The translations under genes were made by a program, and so were the position numbers. Under the pieces are notes generated by a model. It was given only the letters and a program-made list of their open reading frames with translations. It did not search any database and was not told the DNA's origin. A stretch of DNA of 64,000 nt, taken from assembly GCA_036785705.1 (NCBI GenBank), contig JAWUZG010000970.1, positions 4,746,501 through 4,810,500 on the forward strand, written 5' to 3'. Below, piece after piece: positions 22,107-34,438 of this stretch. The DNA comes from Acanthornis magna. Lineage: Eukaryota; Chordata; Aves; Passeriformes; Acanthizidae. Numbering within the stretch: position 1 is the first letter of the stretch; each line of letters starts with the position of its first letter.

Positions 22107-25100
22107 AGTAAGCAGTAGTAATTGCTATTCCCAGAATGAACACAGGGGGAAAAAATGAAATATAAGAAGAAATAACAACTTCCCACAAAGATGCCTTTCT
22201 ATGGCTTTCACATTACCTAGATCCATCTGTCAAAGCATATTCTGCAATAGGTTGTGTAACTGACACTTCAGAAATTATGGCTCTGTTTCAGGAAAGACTT
22301 AGTCCATCCCTCTCCAGTTAAACATTTAAGTATTTTAAGAACATGCTGAAAGTCCTGTTGAAGTTATGGATTTGCCCAAGCAGTTTTCTTAAACGGAAAA
22401 TGTTGACTTGAGTGAAGCTTATATGAACACATTTATTTTTGGGAATTAATGTCCTCCCTCATCTGAAAACAAGACCATGAATAACACACAAGACTGGGAA
22501 TCAATGATGATAATATAGCCAGCAAGTGTCAGAGGAAAAGGGAGAGATTTATCTTGATAATCTGCAGGAAAATCTGCATAACTCTAACCAGTGCCAAAAG
22601 TGACAGATGCAGGACTTTACATAAATGCAACAGAAATCAGAGAATGTTAAGGTACCGATGACTTCAGCCTCCAAAATGTACCACAGGGAGTGCATGTCCA
22701 CAGTGAAGCTTGCAGTGCAGCTAAACAGATATTATCTTTAAACTATCTCAGACAACAATAATACCTGACCAGGGTGTATGGTGCCGCTACAGTTTGATTA
22801 AAGACAGGAACTGATGTACATTAAAATTGCTTCCTCAAGCTGAAACACAAGTATTAAGGAGTGGGTAAACACTGAGTCACCAGCTGTGGAACTGTATTAC
22901 ATATGCCACCAATGAAAGGATCTATTATCAGAGCAACACCGTTCACATTTAAATTGCACCACACTGCAGCAGTGAAGATTCACAAGTTCAACATGAAAAA
23001 ATGTTAGAGTTACTCTTCAGGCAAAATATAGTATGTGGAAGGGAAAGGAAAAGGCTACTGGAAAATAAAGCTTATTACATGACTTGAAATCTGTGCCACA
23101 AAACTCTATTTGCGATGGGGACTCACAACGTAAGCAGTGGACCCTAAACTTATTCTAATATTGCAGCTTTGGACCTGCCCATTCCAAAGATGCCAGATTC
23201 AGCATGCCATTAAATCACCAATAGAAAGCTCACAGGAGAGGAGAAAATGACAAAAATTCACACTGGTACCTGAAAAATTGATCTCTTCTTGAAAATCATA
23301 ATTTAATTTTAGTTAACTTGCATTTCTAAAAAAAATTTAAAAATAGATCAATAACTAAATGAAAAGGACAGGTTCGTCCCCTGTCTCTTTATTCCAACCA
23401 CTCCCCCCCTCAAAAAAAAAAAAAAAAACCAAACACAAAATACCAAGCAAACCCCACAGTGTATGATAAAAATAAATTCAACTATAAGTAAATCCAGTTC
23501 ATGGATTTACTTTTAGTCAGATGAAGCAGTTTCAGTGCTTGTGAAAGAAACTTCCTTTATTCAAAAACTTCTAGAATTCTGTGAATGAAATTTTAGCATT
23601 AATTACTGTGAATTCTTATCTTTGAGATATACTATTAAGATGGTTCCCAGTTAGCAATTAGCAAGATCATATGTAGTCATCTATTCAAATTAAAAACAAA
23701 GAAATGACCAAGAGTGATGTAACAACACAGGCATTACCAAGCCTAGAAGAAAATGATGGAGCACTGTGTCCTTTCATAGGCATTTTGTCATACCAATCTA
23801 TATGTACATCTGTAGGTTAGATGCTGCTCATGACAGCATCAGAAGAACAGGAATATTTTCAAACAGTCAGCTTTGAACAGTCTATCTCAGAAGCAAATTC
23901 AGTGGGAAAAGCTGAGGCAGAATGCTTCACGAAAAAAGCTGTAGTTTACATTCTGCTTTACACCTGGTCTACACAAATATTCTCAAGGCAGAACCAAGCA
24001 CTGCTTTCTCCCTTGGTTTTTATCTTGTGCATGATAGAGCATCAGGCATGACAAAGTTAGTTAAAACCAGAGAAAGCGGAAATAATATCTAGGCCCCAGC
24101 TCCAATGTCCCACAGGAACCTAACAATGAGGAATGCAGAATAGGGCTCTGCTTTGCTGCTCTGCCATTGGAAGGCTTCAGGCACAGCAGTGGAAAGGTTG
24201 CAAGAAGGCAAAGGAGAAACAGGACTTAATTTATGCCAGTCAATATATGCTCTTATGGCAATTCTTCTAAGAGGGAAGTGGGTAAGGCATCAACAGAAAG
24301 ACTCTTGGTGCCCTCATAATTCAGTGGGATAAAAGAGCCTACCAAATATAGCAGTTGTCTCTACTTCCATTTCCCAGTGCCATACTCTATAGTCATATAG
24401 AGTCTAGCTGAGGCTGGTCTCTGACTCTGTGTACTGAAACAGCATGCTGCAAGGGGTGGGGGCTGCAATTCTGCCATTACAAACTCTGAGTAAGGGCTAT
24501 ATTAAAAGATCAACACCGCTACAAGAAATTTGACTGTAGCTCTTCCAGTTACATAATGCAAATGTATGTTTTGAATTTTGCTGCCTGGGGAAGGAGGGAA
24601 AAATTAATTTGTAAAGAGCTGCATTTTCCTATTTATCTACCAACCAACTTGTTCTCCAAGGCTGGCTCTGTTACCGCAGTCATCATGTGGCACTCACTGG
24701 GAGTATACCTAAGCATACACATGCACATGCATGTTTGAATGCATACATACACACACTAAAGTATAATACATGTGTAAATTTCATTCTATATTTATTCATT
24801 TGCTGTAAGCACCATCGCTAATGGAAAATAGACCATGTCTCCTTCTTAAGGGAATGATTAGGACCACATGTTTCACTGACTCTTATGTTGAAGTCCTTGT
24901 TGATATTTTTGAAACCAAATTGCTAACAGCATACTAAACTTATTTCCCTGGTGAAAACCACTGGCTACTAACTTAGTGAATATGAATGCATTTGTCCCTA
25001 AACACGCAAGTAATCATCATATAAATCCAGAGGCCTAAAATGAATAGGTATGGGGCAGATGAGAGCAAGGTTCACATGCAAGAGTAACATATTCTATAAC

Positions 25101-26964
25101 CAAATGACTTTGTTTATCTGAGAAACTCAGTATTACATCACTTTTCCTAAAGAGAATATAAACAGGACATTTTTGAAGAAACAGTTACTTAATGTGCAAC
25201 TTGTCACCACTATCAGCTTTAACATAATAAAATACATGTGGAAAATCCCTTGAAGCAAACCTTCTGCAAAGCAGATTCTTCCCTAGTCTGGGTCAGAGGG
25301 TGTGTATGTCTATGTAGGAAATGCTATCTCTCTCTCTTTCACACACCCACTCACTGTAGGTCGCACAGCAGAGCTCACTGTTGTGATGTTTCTGCTATAT
25401 GCGTGGCATCAGCTTCTTGAGGTAAAGAAATTACCATTGTTTCTTGGTGACCATCTGTGCCTTGTAAAGAAAACCAACAAATTACACTTCAACATATTAA
25501 ATAGCAGCACTCATTGAGATTTCAGCCAAAGATCTCTAAAGTGCTTGGCAGACAATGAATAAAGCATGTTTCAGCAAGGTAAATATTACTCTCCATATTT
25601 TGTAAGTATGGAAAACACAGCACTATCTAGCTGAATAACTTAATCAAGGTCACTCTGGAAAAACACGGAACTGACAAACATTATGATCAGCCTCCAGACT
25701 CTACTTTTTGAACCACCAAACTTCAGTCATTATGTTTAGATGGAAGTTTGTACAATCTGACCTGGCAAGGTATGAAGCATCTTTGGGCGATAAAGCCCCT
25801 CATTTCTCTTTGATTCAATGTGCAATATTAGTACTAATATGCCACGAGTGGGGAAGCCAGAGCAATTTGCTCCCCTATCCATACTAATAAGTTAAAGGAA
25901 TTTTTCCAGTAAATGTATCGTAACACTCCTTCAGCTCCTGGGCAATTACTGTGTAGGACACCAAAGAACCCCTCTTGTACTAATTGCATTTGCTATAGCT
26001 AAGCAAACTTCAGCCTAGCCTGGCAAACACCTCCTAGAACAGCTCTGTCAAGATTTTGACAACACAACTTTTATGCAATACCTTCATCTTGTAAGCAAAG
26101 GTTGTTAATTTTTTCAAATTCTGAGATGCAGAAGTACCAAAAGTTAATGAGCAGGCAATCAATGCACCCTTATTTATTTTAATTTAACATCAGAGCTCTG
26201 AATAAAGAACACTATCTCTAAGCCATTCTAGTATTTTATCCCTTATGATATCACAAATCTTGAAACTGTTTAAATTATTCTAAGCCACTCTGATTGTTCT
26301 CAAAGGTTATGACAGAAATAGAATAATCTGTTCTATTCCTTTAATTTAAAAAAATTATACAGCTGAATATTAAGAGCAATAGAGAAAACAGATGAGAAGG
26401 TATACAGAGATGTAAATTTTCCATTTACAGACAGCAAATAAGTAATTTAATGCAATTACAAAATTATTGTTGCAGTCAGAGTTGACATTTATTGTACAGT
26501 AGAATCTCTCACAAAATATCACTGGCAAAAGAGAATTATAGGTGAGCAGCAGCAATGGGTTAATAAAAGATGGTATGCTATTAGATAAAGCTTTTACAGG
26601 TTTGCATCTGAAAGTCATAACATAACCTTTTATTTCATGTGTCACTGTGACAGAAGGTTTTCAAGGCACAGTTCTTGAAACTGCAAGATGTTAAACAGAT
26701 GTACTGTACAGCCTTCCAGATTTAAATAATGAGAACTGCATTTGCAGCCTGTGTGTTGTATCTCCATTTTTTTCCCTTATCAGCTCTGGATGTTTTTAGA
26801 TGAAACCGTCTGTTGTATGCACCTTTTTTTTCTTTAACTTTTTTCTTATACAGTGGACCCTAAAAATCACTTCCTCCTTCCTTTCTTTTCCTTATTTTCC
26901 TTAGACTTAAAAAAAAAAAATTGTATCTCTTGGGCAGGGAATTCTCTTTCTCCTTCTTCTGCAG

Positions 26965-27104
26965 GTGCTGGCAAACTGATCCAAATTCTTACTGTAAATA
27001 ATTCAACCACTGTAGAAACAGGCAGAAGTGATACCACTAAAAAGAAAAAAATAAAAGCTGACCAGCTGAAATTTCTGCTTGAACATGTCTCTAAACTACT
27101 GTAA
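26965..27104 (+). CDS. Possible plus-strand terminal exon, unrecognised
   Basis: A good plus-strand acceptor (CTCTTTCTCCTTCTTCTGCAG) precedes a frame of 45 codons ending in TAA at 27102-27104. It includes AGKLIQILTVNNSTTVETGR and KIKADQLKFLLEHVSKLL, the latter a lysine- and leucine-rich helix-like end. An ATTAAA hexamer follows at 27163-27168. It has the form of a last coding exon, but no upstream plus-strand partner was found and it would lie inside the intron of a minus-strand gene. It could be a remnant of a pseudogene or chance. Confidence 0.25.
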
Positions 27105-27289
27105 TATTGACAGTCCTCTACCTTCTCCATTTTAACTGTTGCTTGCACTCTAACAAACCTCTATTAAAAAATGCTAGCATAATCATACAAGTTAGATTTC
27201 ATGCTTGCTCAGAGGCCACCACTTGTGTCTTTGAAACAATGAATGCAATCATACTTTAAATACATCGTTAGTAGATCATCACAGACCAC

Positions 27290-27905
27290 TGGTAGTCTTC
27301 TGGTCCAAATTCCCTGTAAAGCAGAGGCTGTTCAGGGTCTTGTTCAGGCAGGTATTGACTGTCTCCAAGGATGAGGATTCCACAGAATGTCTGATCTAAA
27401 ACCTAATTAAACCATTTCAGAATTTCTCTTCCTTGAATCTAATCAGAATTTTCTTTGTTGCAACGTATGCCTATTGCCTGTTGTCACATCAACACCCGCT
27501 TCTGGTGCTGTGATTTACTAATTTCCACGGCATTAGTATTTCTCACAAGGGCACACTGCTGACTCTTGTTCAGCTTGCTGTCCATGAAGATCTTTGGGTC
27601 TTTATGTGTAAATCTGCATTCTATCCAGTCAATCCCTAAGCTGTAATGCTGTTTGGGGCTTTTCTGTCTCAGGTGCAAGACACCATATTTGCTTTTCTTG
27701 GACTTCATGAGGTTCCTGCTAGACCACTTGTCCAGCCTGTGAAAGTCCCTCTGAACAGCAGTTACACTCCAATGTATCAACTTCTTTCCCCAGTTTGGTG
27801 TTACTTGCAAACATGCTGAGGTTCACTCACTCCCCCATCCAAGTCATTAATGAGAAGTTTAAACAATATTGGCCCCAGTAGGGACTCGAGGGAAACAGAC
27901 AGTAT
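27290..27905 (-). mobile_element. CR1 LINE fragment, reverse-transcriptase part, reverse orientation
   Basis: On the minus strand diverged CR1 ORF2 is readable in shifting frames. Around 27890-27835 is GVPxGSxLGPILFKLLIND-like sequence. Next comes the region encoding SMFASNTKLGKEVDTLECN-like residues, then SREDFHRLDKWSSRNLMKSK (27755-27695) and YGVLHLRQ. The order and motifs are those of the CR1 palm and thumb region. Both ends are lost and frames are broken. The left part (27290-27480), with TTGCAACGTATGCC and GTCTCCAAGGATG-like text, matches the C-terminal and 3' part only loosely. Confidence 0.75.
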
Positions 27906-29094
27906 TTTACATACCATTGGGTATACAAAGGCTGAACTCACAAACTACATTGTATGATCCATGCAACACAGCATGAAATAAAAGAAGTTTCCAATTAATA
28001 AAAATATGTAAATTCACTAAATTGGACAAATAATTTTGTGGTAGTCAGCATACTACAATGGCTAGAATTTTCACTATATTATAACGGCATTTACGCATTT
28101 TTGCATTGATGCATATCCTTTAATTAACATTGCTGGTATTGTTCCTAGGTAACCAGTGCTACAGAGAAATGTGGCATGTAAATGAATGGTGGAAGTGCAC
28201 TCCTTGATCCAAAGAATTTTTTTTAAATCTCAATAAAATACACTAGAAAAAATGACAGTGTATCAGCCATCACATCAGAAAATTGGATGAGTGCATCTAG
28301 ATACTAAAATTGCAATTTTCTGTGAAAAATAGGTAGTATATGTACTTATAGACACACACACGTATATATAAAACACCCAATGAATTTGCATTGCAAATAG
28401 CAGCAATAGGAACAGACAGCATTCCAGCAGAGGGAAAGACACTAGGCATATAAGGATGAACATCATAGCAAATAATTCCAAAAAAAAGGCAACTCAGCAA
28501 CACCACCTAGCTTTTCATCCATGCAGAACACAGACAAACCATTTGAGGAAAGCACAGTCACAACAAAACAAAAATATTAAAAGAAAATCTTCTATGGGGG
28601 AAGAATATATGAAATTCAACAATGAAATGGAAACTATTAAGCATTGTAAAGTGCAGACTTGTAAAAAGTTTTTTTAAAAGCATGAATAATCACACTGCTG
28701 TGAATGCAACATTGCATGAGAAGCTTGATGGTTGATGGATTGGGGTCAAAAATGCTCAGCACCTTTCAGATTCAACTCCCTGGAGCTGTTTGAGTTTAAG
28801 AAAAGGCCAAAGTGCAAGTAGGTGAAGATTCCATCTTGTTCTGAAAAAAGCATATATAAATTGTTTCTATTGTAGCTATCCCTTTCTTGGTATTTACCTG
28901 CTTACAAAAAAAGAAAATATATTCCAAAACCCTGCTAGGTTACACTGGTCATAAAACACTCCTTGCAGAAATATCTGATTCTCAGGTGTTTAAAAGCAAC
29001 AAAATGCACAAATCGACAGTGAATTGTTGCCACTGTACACAAAGCTGAGAAGTTAGCCACACTTTAAAGCTGCTGCTTTAAATCATCAACTTAC

Positions 29095-29136
29095 TGGAGA
29101 CAACCAACTTCACACAATCTATGAAGAACCTTCTGC
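29095..29136 (-). CDS. Candidate 42-bp exon of the unrecognised gene
   Basis: The minus strand has an excellent acceptor (TTATATTCATTTTTAG) and a strong donor (GTAAGTTGAT) around 42 bp. One open frame (RRFFIDCVKLVVS) leaves one base that would complete Met with the exon at 20910-21093. A second frame (QKVLHRLCEVGCL) is also open. Because two frames are open and the upstream partner is unknown, this stays a candidate. Confidence 0.35.
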
Positions 29137-31273
29137 CTAAAAATGAATATAAATGAAATAATAGTTTTCCTATTCTGCCTTCTGCTGTTATCATTATGCT
29201 TATCTTGATTTATGGCAGTATAAAACACCACCAATTTAAAAATAAAAAAAAGGGAAGCGTTTTCAAACATGTAACACTGAGTACACACGTAACTGAATTT
29301 AAGTCAGCTGTAAAAAACCAAAAAAATTCAAGAGTTCCAAATGCATGTATTACTTCCACAATACAAAAAGGGGACTATGAAGTCAAATTTTCCTTAGAAA
29401 ATTGTGTTTTAAAAGTAACATTTTATCAAAAATCTAGAATTTTGCATAAAACTTTCAAAGAATATGGAAAGTCAGAATGCTCATAAATATATTTGGGGTA
29501 ATAAGTGAGCAAGGTTTTATTAAAAATATGAACTTTATATTTGGCATGAAGTTACTTTTAAAGTTTCTAAATACCACAGACAGATGAATAATTGATAACA
29601 AACCTCAGATCTCCCCAGTATGAAGAAAGGGATCTAGTTTGTACGAGATGCATGAGATGTTCTAATTCAACTAAAGGTAACCATTTATATATCCCTGATA
29701 TGAACTACTTCTAGACTCCATTGACAGACCCTCTTCCTGCTAGGCTTCTCCAAAGTAGCTGGTGGGGATTTTGCAGTTTTCAGCTGTTTGGTAGGCAGCT
29801 CACTGGGTCAGAAAAATAGATTACTTGGATTAATTTAACCTCAGCACTAATATCATTCCTCTTTTAGGAAAAAAACCCCCATCTTAACTGTACCAGAATC
29901 ACAATAGAGTATCATAACATTTATGCTAGTGAGCATCCTTCTGAGTGAAGGGAAACATTTCTTCAGATCTCACTTTTGATCCAGGATACCGTATATTAAA
30001 AAGAAAAAAGCTTGATTGTCTCCTTATTACTTTATTCACATTTAAACTTTTGACAATATTTAAAATTATTTCATGAATTTGATACAAATTACAAATAATT
30101 TTATCTCTTCCAGAACCATACTCCTAGTGACTGATTCACCAAAAATGTTAGTTGCATTCTATTTAACACAATCGTTGTCTGAAGAAGCAAAAACCTAAGA
30201 CAGAGAATGTAAAAGGAAAAAAAAAATGCCAGGGGGTGGGAGGGAAGAAACCCCAACAACCAGCTTTGAAGTTATGTTTTCCTAACAGGAGCAAGAGTCA
30301 GGCCATAACATCAGCTTTTCAAGAAAGCAGTAAAGAAATTTTTATCCATCAAATACTTCTCTGCTAGGAAAAGCACATATCAGCACGAGGTAACACATTT
30401 TTGGAAAAATCCTTTGCTTTAGTAACAGAAAACATTGTTAGGTCAGCAAATATGCTTAGTCTTTTACTCTCCTGGGAACAGCTGCAATGACTCCAGGGGA
30501 CTGAGAAGGGAGAGCTTCACTGTTTAACTGAACCAACTAAAACACGCAGGCATTACACAGAGAAAACATGGTGGATATTAATTATCAGCCCTGCCATCTC
30601 CCTACACACTTTTATTACATTCTGTAACTGCTCTGAAGACTTTGAGCAAATCCCAAAATTAAACATGAAACGGGAATTTGGGGCACAATATCTTTGAGGA
30701 GATCATAACTTACTTCACAAGCATAAATAAGAAGATGGAGGTTTTCTAAGAACAAATTTCACAATATCCCCTTTCATAATTTCTAATCCAGTTAGATCAA
30801 GCTGCAATGCAATTTTACATGCAATTTTTGACTCAAAACTTCAGGTAAATGTGATGTCTTACTAAGTAACCACAGAGAGCATCAGGCAAGATTCCTCTGC
30901 AGCAAGACTATACTCTCTTATTCTGTAATTAGTAAAATGACTCCTAATTACACTATATATCTATAAATTTCAAGTCTCTAATTGCTGTCTGTAGATTTCA
31001 TAGTTTGGTATAACATCCATTTCTTCCCATTTAATTGGAAAATGTGCACAAAAAGCAGTAAAAAACTTTCCTAACACAAATCTAGAAAAAATACTTTTAT
31101 TTCAAAAACGAAAAATCTATTTAAGAATTCTGTTACTTCTCTTGTGACCTTCTGAGAAGTCAAGACTGAGTAATTATCACTAAATTTTCCACACCCCTTC
31201 TAGAAAAATAGTAGCCTCTATAAATTAATTTGTGATCTAATGTTAAATACTCATGTTGAGGTTTCTTTCCACT

Positions 31274-31316
31274 ACTGCCAGTAGGTAAGCCAAAGACTGG
31301 CCTACCTACTGGCAGT
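31274..31316. repeat. Strong 43-nt hairpin with 18-nt arms
   Basis: ACTGCCAGTAGGTAAGCC is followed by a 7-nt loop (AAAGACT) and GGCCTACCTACTGGCAGT, giving 17 of 18 paired positions with one A-C mismatch. It is the most stable short inverted repeat I saw in the window. It does not resemble a terminator (vertebrate DNA) and is shorter than a typical microRNA precursor. It may be a relic of a foldback transposon or a chance inverted duplication. Confidence 0.75.
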
Positions 31317-34311
31317 TTAATCAGAAATAAAGGAAACAGTGAATTAAGAAACAAAACTCACTGGCTATCTAATGTACTTTGTTATCTTTTTAACATCCAC
31401 ATGGCTTGCTTATTAATTTTCAATTAAGGACATATCCAAATACAAATCATATTCGCACTTACGTAAACATTTTTTTCAGTTTCACCCATCACCCCACACA
31501 GTTCTGAGGTAATTTAGATGGTCAGTTAGACCGCTACAATGGTTAAGATGGCAGCACTGGCTTTTGCTCCTTAAACTGATGCAAAGGCAATAATCTCAAA
31601 GAGTATAACTACAGTGTGAGGAGTGCATCTGTCTTTCCTTTTGAAGCAGCTGAAGATTTATATCCATAGAATTTGGTGTGTTCAAAACAAAAATTCACTT
31701 AAAACAGCCAAGAAGTTTGGGAAAAGTGCTTTGTGTTGTGAAATCACAATGACACTTCTTTCTACACCCTCTCCTAGATGACTTGTGAAGATATAAACTA
31801 TCTCCACATAATGAAAATGCTTTCATTTCATGCTTATTTTTCCACCACTCATCTAAAAAGTGAAGTGAAACATACACAGAGAGAAATGAATGCATTTGCA
31901 TTTTGCTCTGAAATAGGAAATATGCATGATTGAAAAATCTTATAGAAGAGCAAACATGTCACAAGAACCCATAATTTGCTTTTACTTTTATAAACCTACA
32001 TCCAACAAAGGGTAAAGTTAGCTATCTACTTGATTAGCAATTGACCTAGTCTTGCTGTGCCTTTAGTTTCAATTACAATAGCTGTTTGGCTCAGAATAAT
32101 TTTCATTTTTTAGATTCTGAAAGGGCATATTCAGAGGATAAACACATGAAAGCATGCTACTGAAATTTCCAAATATTTTGAAATTTCACTGTGGAGACAC
32201 TAAATGTCACTTTCTTTTAATAACACATATTTATAACTGACACTAGTTTTAGCAGTGTATTTACTGAAGTTAGGCCTTAAGATTAAAAAAAAAGGCAATT
32301 AAAGAAAAATCAGTCTATATCAAGGATAAATATTGTGTTTCAAAACACAACTTAGAAATCCTCAAGTATGCACTCCTATTAAGAGCATATTCTTACATCT
32401 TAAAAATAAGAACGCGTAACACTGAAAAATCCAACAGGTCCTTACAATCAATAGGGCTCGCCATGCAAAGTATAACTCTTTTCAAATATAACAGTTTATG
32501 ATGGAGAGTAATCAATACAGAATACTGTATCAGCAGAACTTAAGTTCCCACTAGAATATACCTTTCAATTGGATAAGTTGGGTATAAATGCTACAACTAA
32601 AAAATACATATTATACAGACATTTAAACACTAGTTTCAGCTTTAATATTAAATTCATGGGGGAAAGGTTTAAAAAAAAGAGTCAATAGAAAAATACCTGA
32701 AGATGAAAAGCAATACCATGAAAGCAGTAGGAGAGCATCTGTATACTGTTAACTTGTCTTGGTATCACGGTATGCAGAGGAAGAAAAAATGGGCAGTGCA
32801 ATTTCCTACAGCAGTTTTCAACATGAAAGAAATCACATATCCAAAACCAATTCAGTAAAGTCACGGAAAGATGGGGGATTCCCAAGTCTTCTAAATCTAA
32901 GGGACCATCACAACAGAGGAGTGGGGGGGAGGGGCAAAAGAGGGAGGTAGTGTTTGTACATTCAAATTGTCAGTAAATATTCTTCTCACTTCACAATTTT
33001 TCAGGGGAATCAGGAAGAAGAGGGAGATTTTTACAAAATCTCTTATTGCATAACTGATTTAAAGGGTTTCTCAAACTCAAAGCCTGTATCTTGATGACTG
33101 CCACAGAGAACAACAGTTTTAGAGAAATGGGTGTCTTCAGCATTACAGGAAGGAGTAGAGAAATCCTATCTTCTCTTTCTTATTTGTGAACCTGTGCAAA
33201 TACAGTATCTGGAAGAACAAGATGTGTAATACAAAATGGCATTTCTGCTCATGTCTATTGGGTGTGAGTTGAGGATGGCAGGAAAATGTGTTAGTGTTGC
33301 CTGTTCTATGTCAAGCGAACATCAGACTACATTTAGGAGAAGCTTCTCTCCAAAACTCAGCTCATGGAAACTCATAGCAGCCCCTCAAAATGGCCCTCGC
33401 AGGTTGTTTGCCTGACTCTCAAAACTCCCTGATCACCAATCCATACAATCACCACAGATGAATATAATGTTTGCAGCATTGGTAGAAAAACAGGACAGAG
33501 GAACTGTTAGCAGGTTTTGTTTGTTTTTTAAAAGAGGATTTTTTTAAACTCTTTTTCTAAGAAATTAAACTGGGATCCACAGTGTAAATACCATCTGCTT
33601 GGCATCTCAATTTATTCTTTTGTCTTTCTCTTAACATTTGTAAACTTGGCTTCAAATTCCTCATTTCTTTCTTTCTCTTTTCTCACTTATGAGTCACCTT
33701 TAATCCACTACTTCACACTGAGGTGACCTTCCATGTAATTTCATTTTAATTTTCTTATTCTGTGAGCTATGAGGAGCTTCAGGTGTCATTCTAAACAATT
33801 AAAATTCAGCTGAGTCATCCCAAAGTTCTGTCTATAAATCTGATTAAAAACTGGCTTTTTGTTGTTTCAGGTTTTTTAATTAACAATAAACCAACATTGT
33901 TTTTCAGGACTTCAAAAAAGTTTTGAACAACATTCCAGATCAACAATGTTAATCAAGATTTATATGCAACTCAACAGAAGTTTTACCCCTAAAACAAATA
34001 CTACAAAATTACACAGTATTTGATTGAAACTGTTATAATTAAATGCTACAGCTGCTAACTAGCCAATTGAAATTGTGTGAAATTTCAGCATGTGACTGGC
34101 TGCTTAGAGTGTTGATACCTGAATGCTACAGACAGTTTTAAACTTAGGATGAGTTCTTAAAAACAATTATTGTATTCCAGGCCTCACTGGCCATGCACAG
34201 TGAGGAAACACTTCCTGCTTCTTCATAAACTGTCTACTTGAATCATCCTAGAAACCTACATGAAACCGCTCAGAGATGAGAGAGAAAATGGCAATGACAG
34301 AGAAAGCTTAC

Positions 34312-34438
34312 CTGACTAATTAATGCCTTTTTGTGGTGGTTGGAAGTCTGCGTCTTCAAATACCCACTCCTACGCAGCCTATATACATTTGTCTTCTCAT
34401 GGCTCAGATATTCCTCCGTGTCAGTAACAGGCATAAAA
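34312..34438 (-). CDS. 127-bp exon, probably of the same unrecognised gene
   Basis: On the minus strand acceptor TACTGTTTTAG and donor GTAAGC bracket a single open frame: F, then MPVTDTEEYLSHEKTNVYRL, RRSGYLKTQTSNHHKKALIS and Q. It leaves phase 0. The other two frames have stops. The Met right after the acceptor could be a translation start if an untranslated exon precedes it. Strong splice sites and protein-like composition make a real exon likely. Assignment to the gene further left rests only on strand and proximity. Confidence 0.62.

Larger units (their letters stand above)
21094..34311 (-). other. Intronic stretch of the unrecognised gene with candidate exons and a CR1 fragment
   Basis: If the exons at 20910-21093 and 34312-34438 belong together, at least one exon is missing between them, because their phases do not join directly. 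The stretch contains a CA/TA microsatellite at 22026-22106, a plus-strand exon-like frame at 26965-27104, a CR1 fragment at 27290-27905, a candidate exon at 29095-29136 and a hairpin at 31274-31316. Otherwise it is AT-rich with nothing recognisable. Confidence 0.4.

Noticed and set aside
23821..24051. 76-codon plus-strand open frame
   Set aside because: The composition is partly protein-like, but there are no splice sites, no recognisable motif and no partner exon.
30370..30480. Strong minus-strand acceptor (TGTGCTTTTCCTAG)
   Set aside because: All three frames close soon after and no usable donor precedes the stops.
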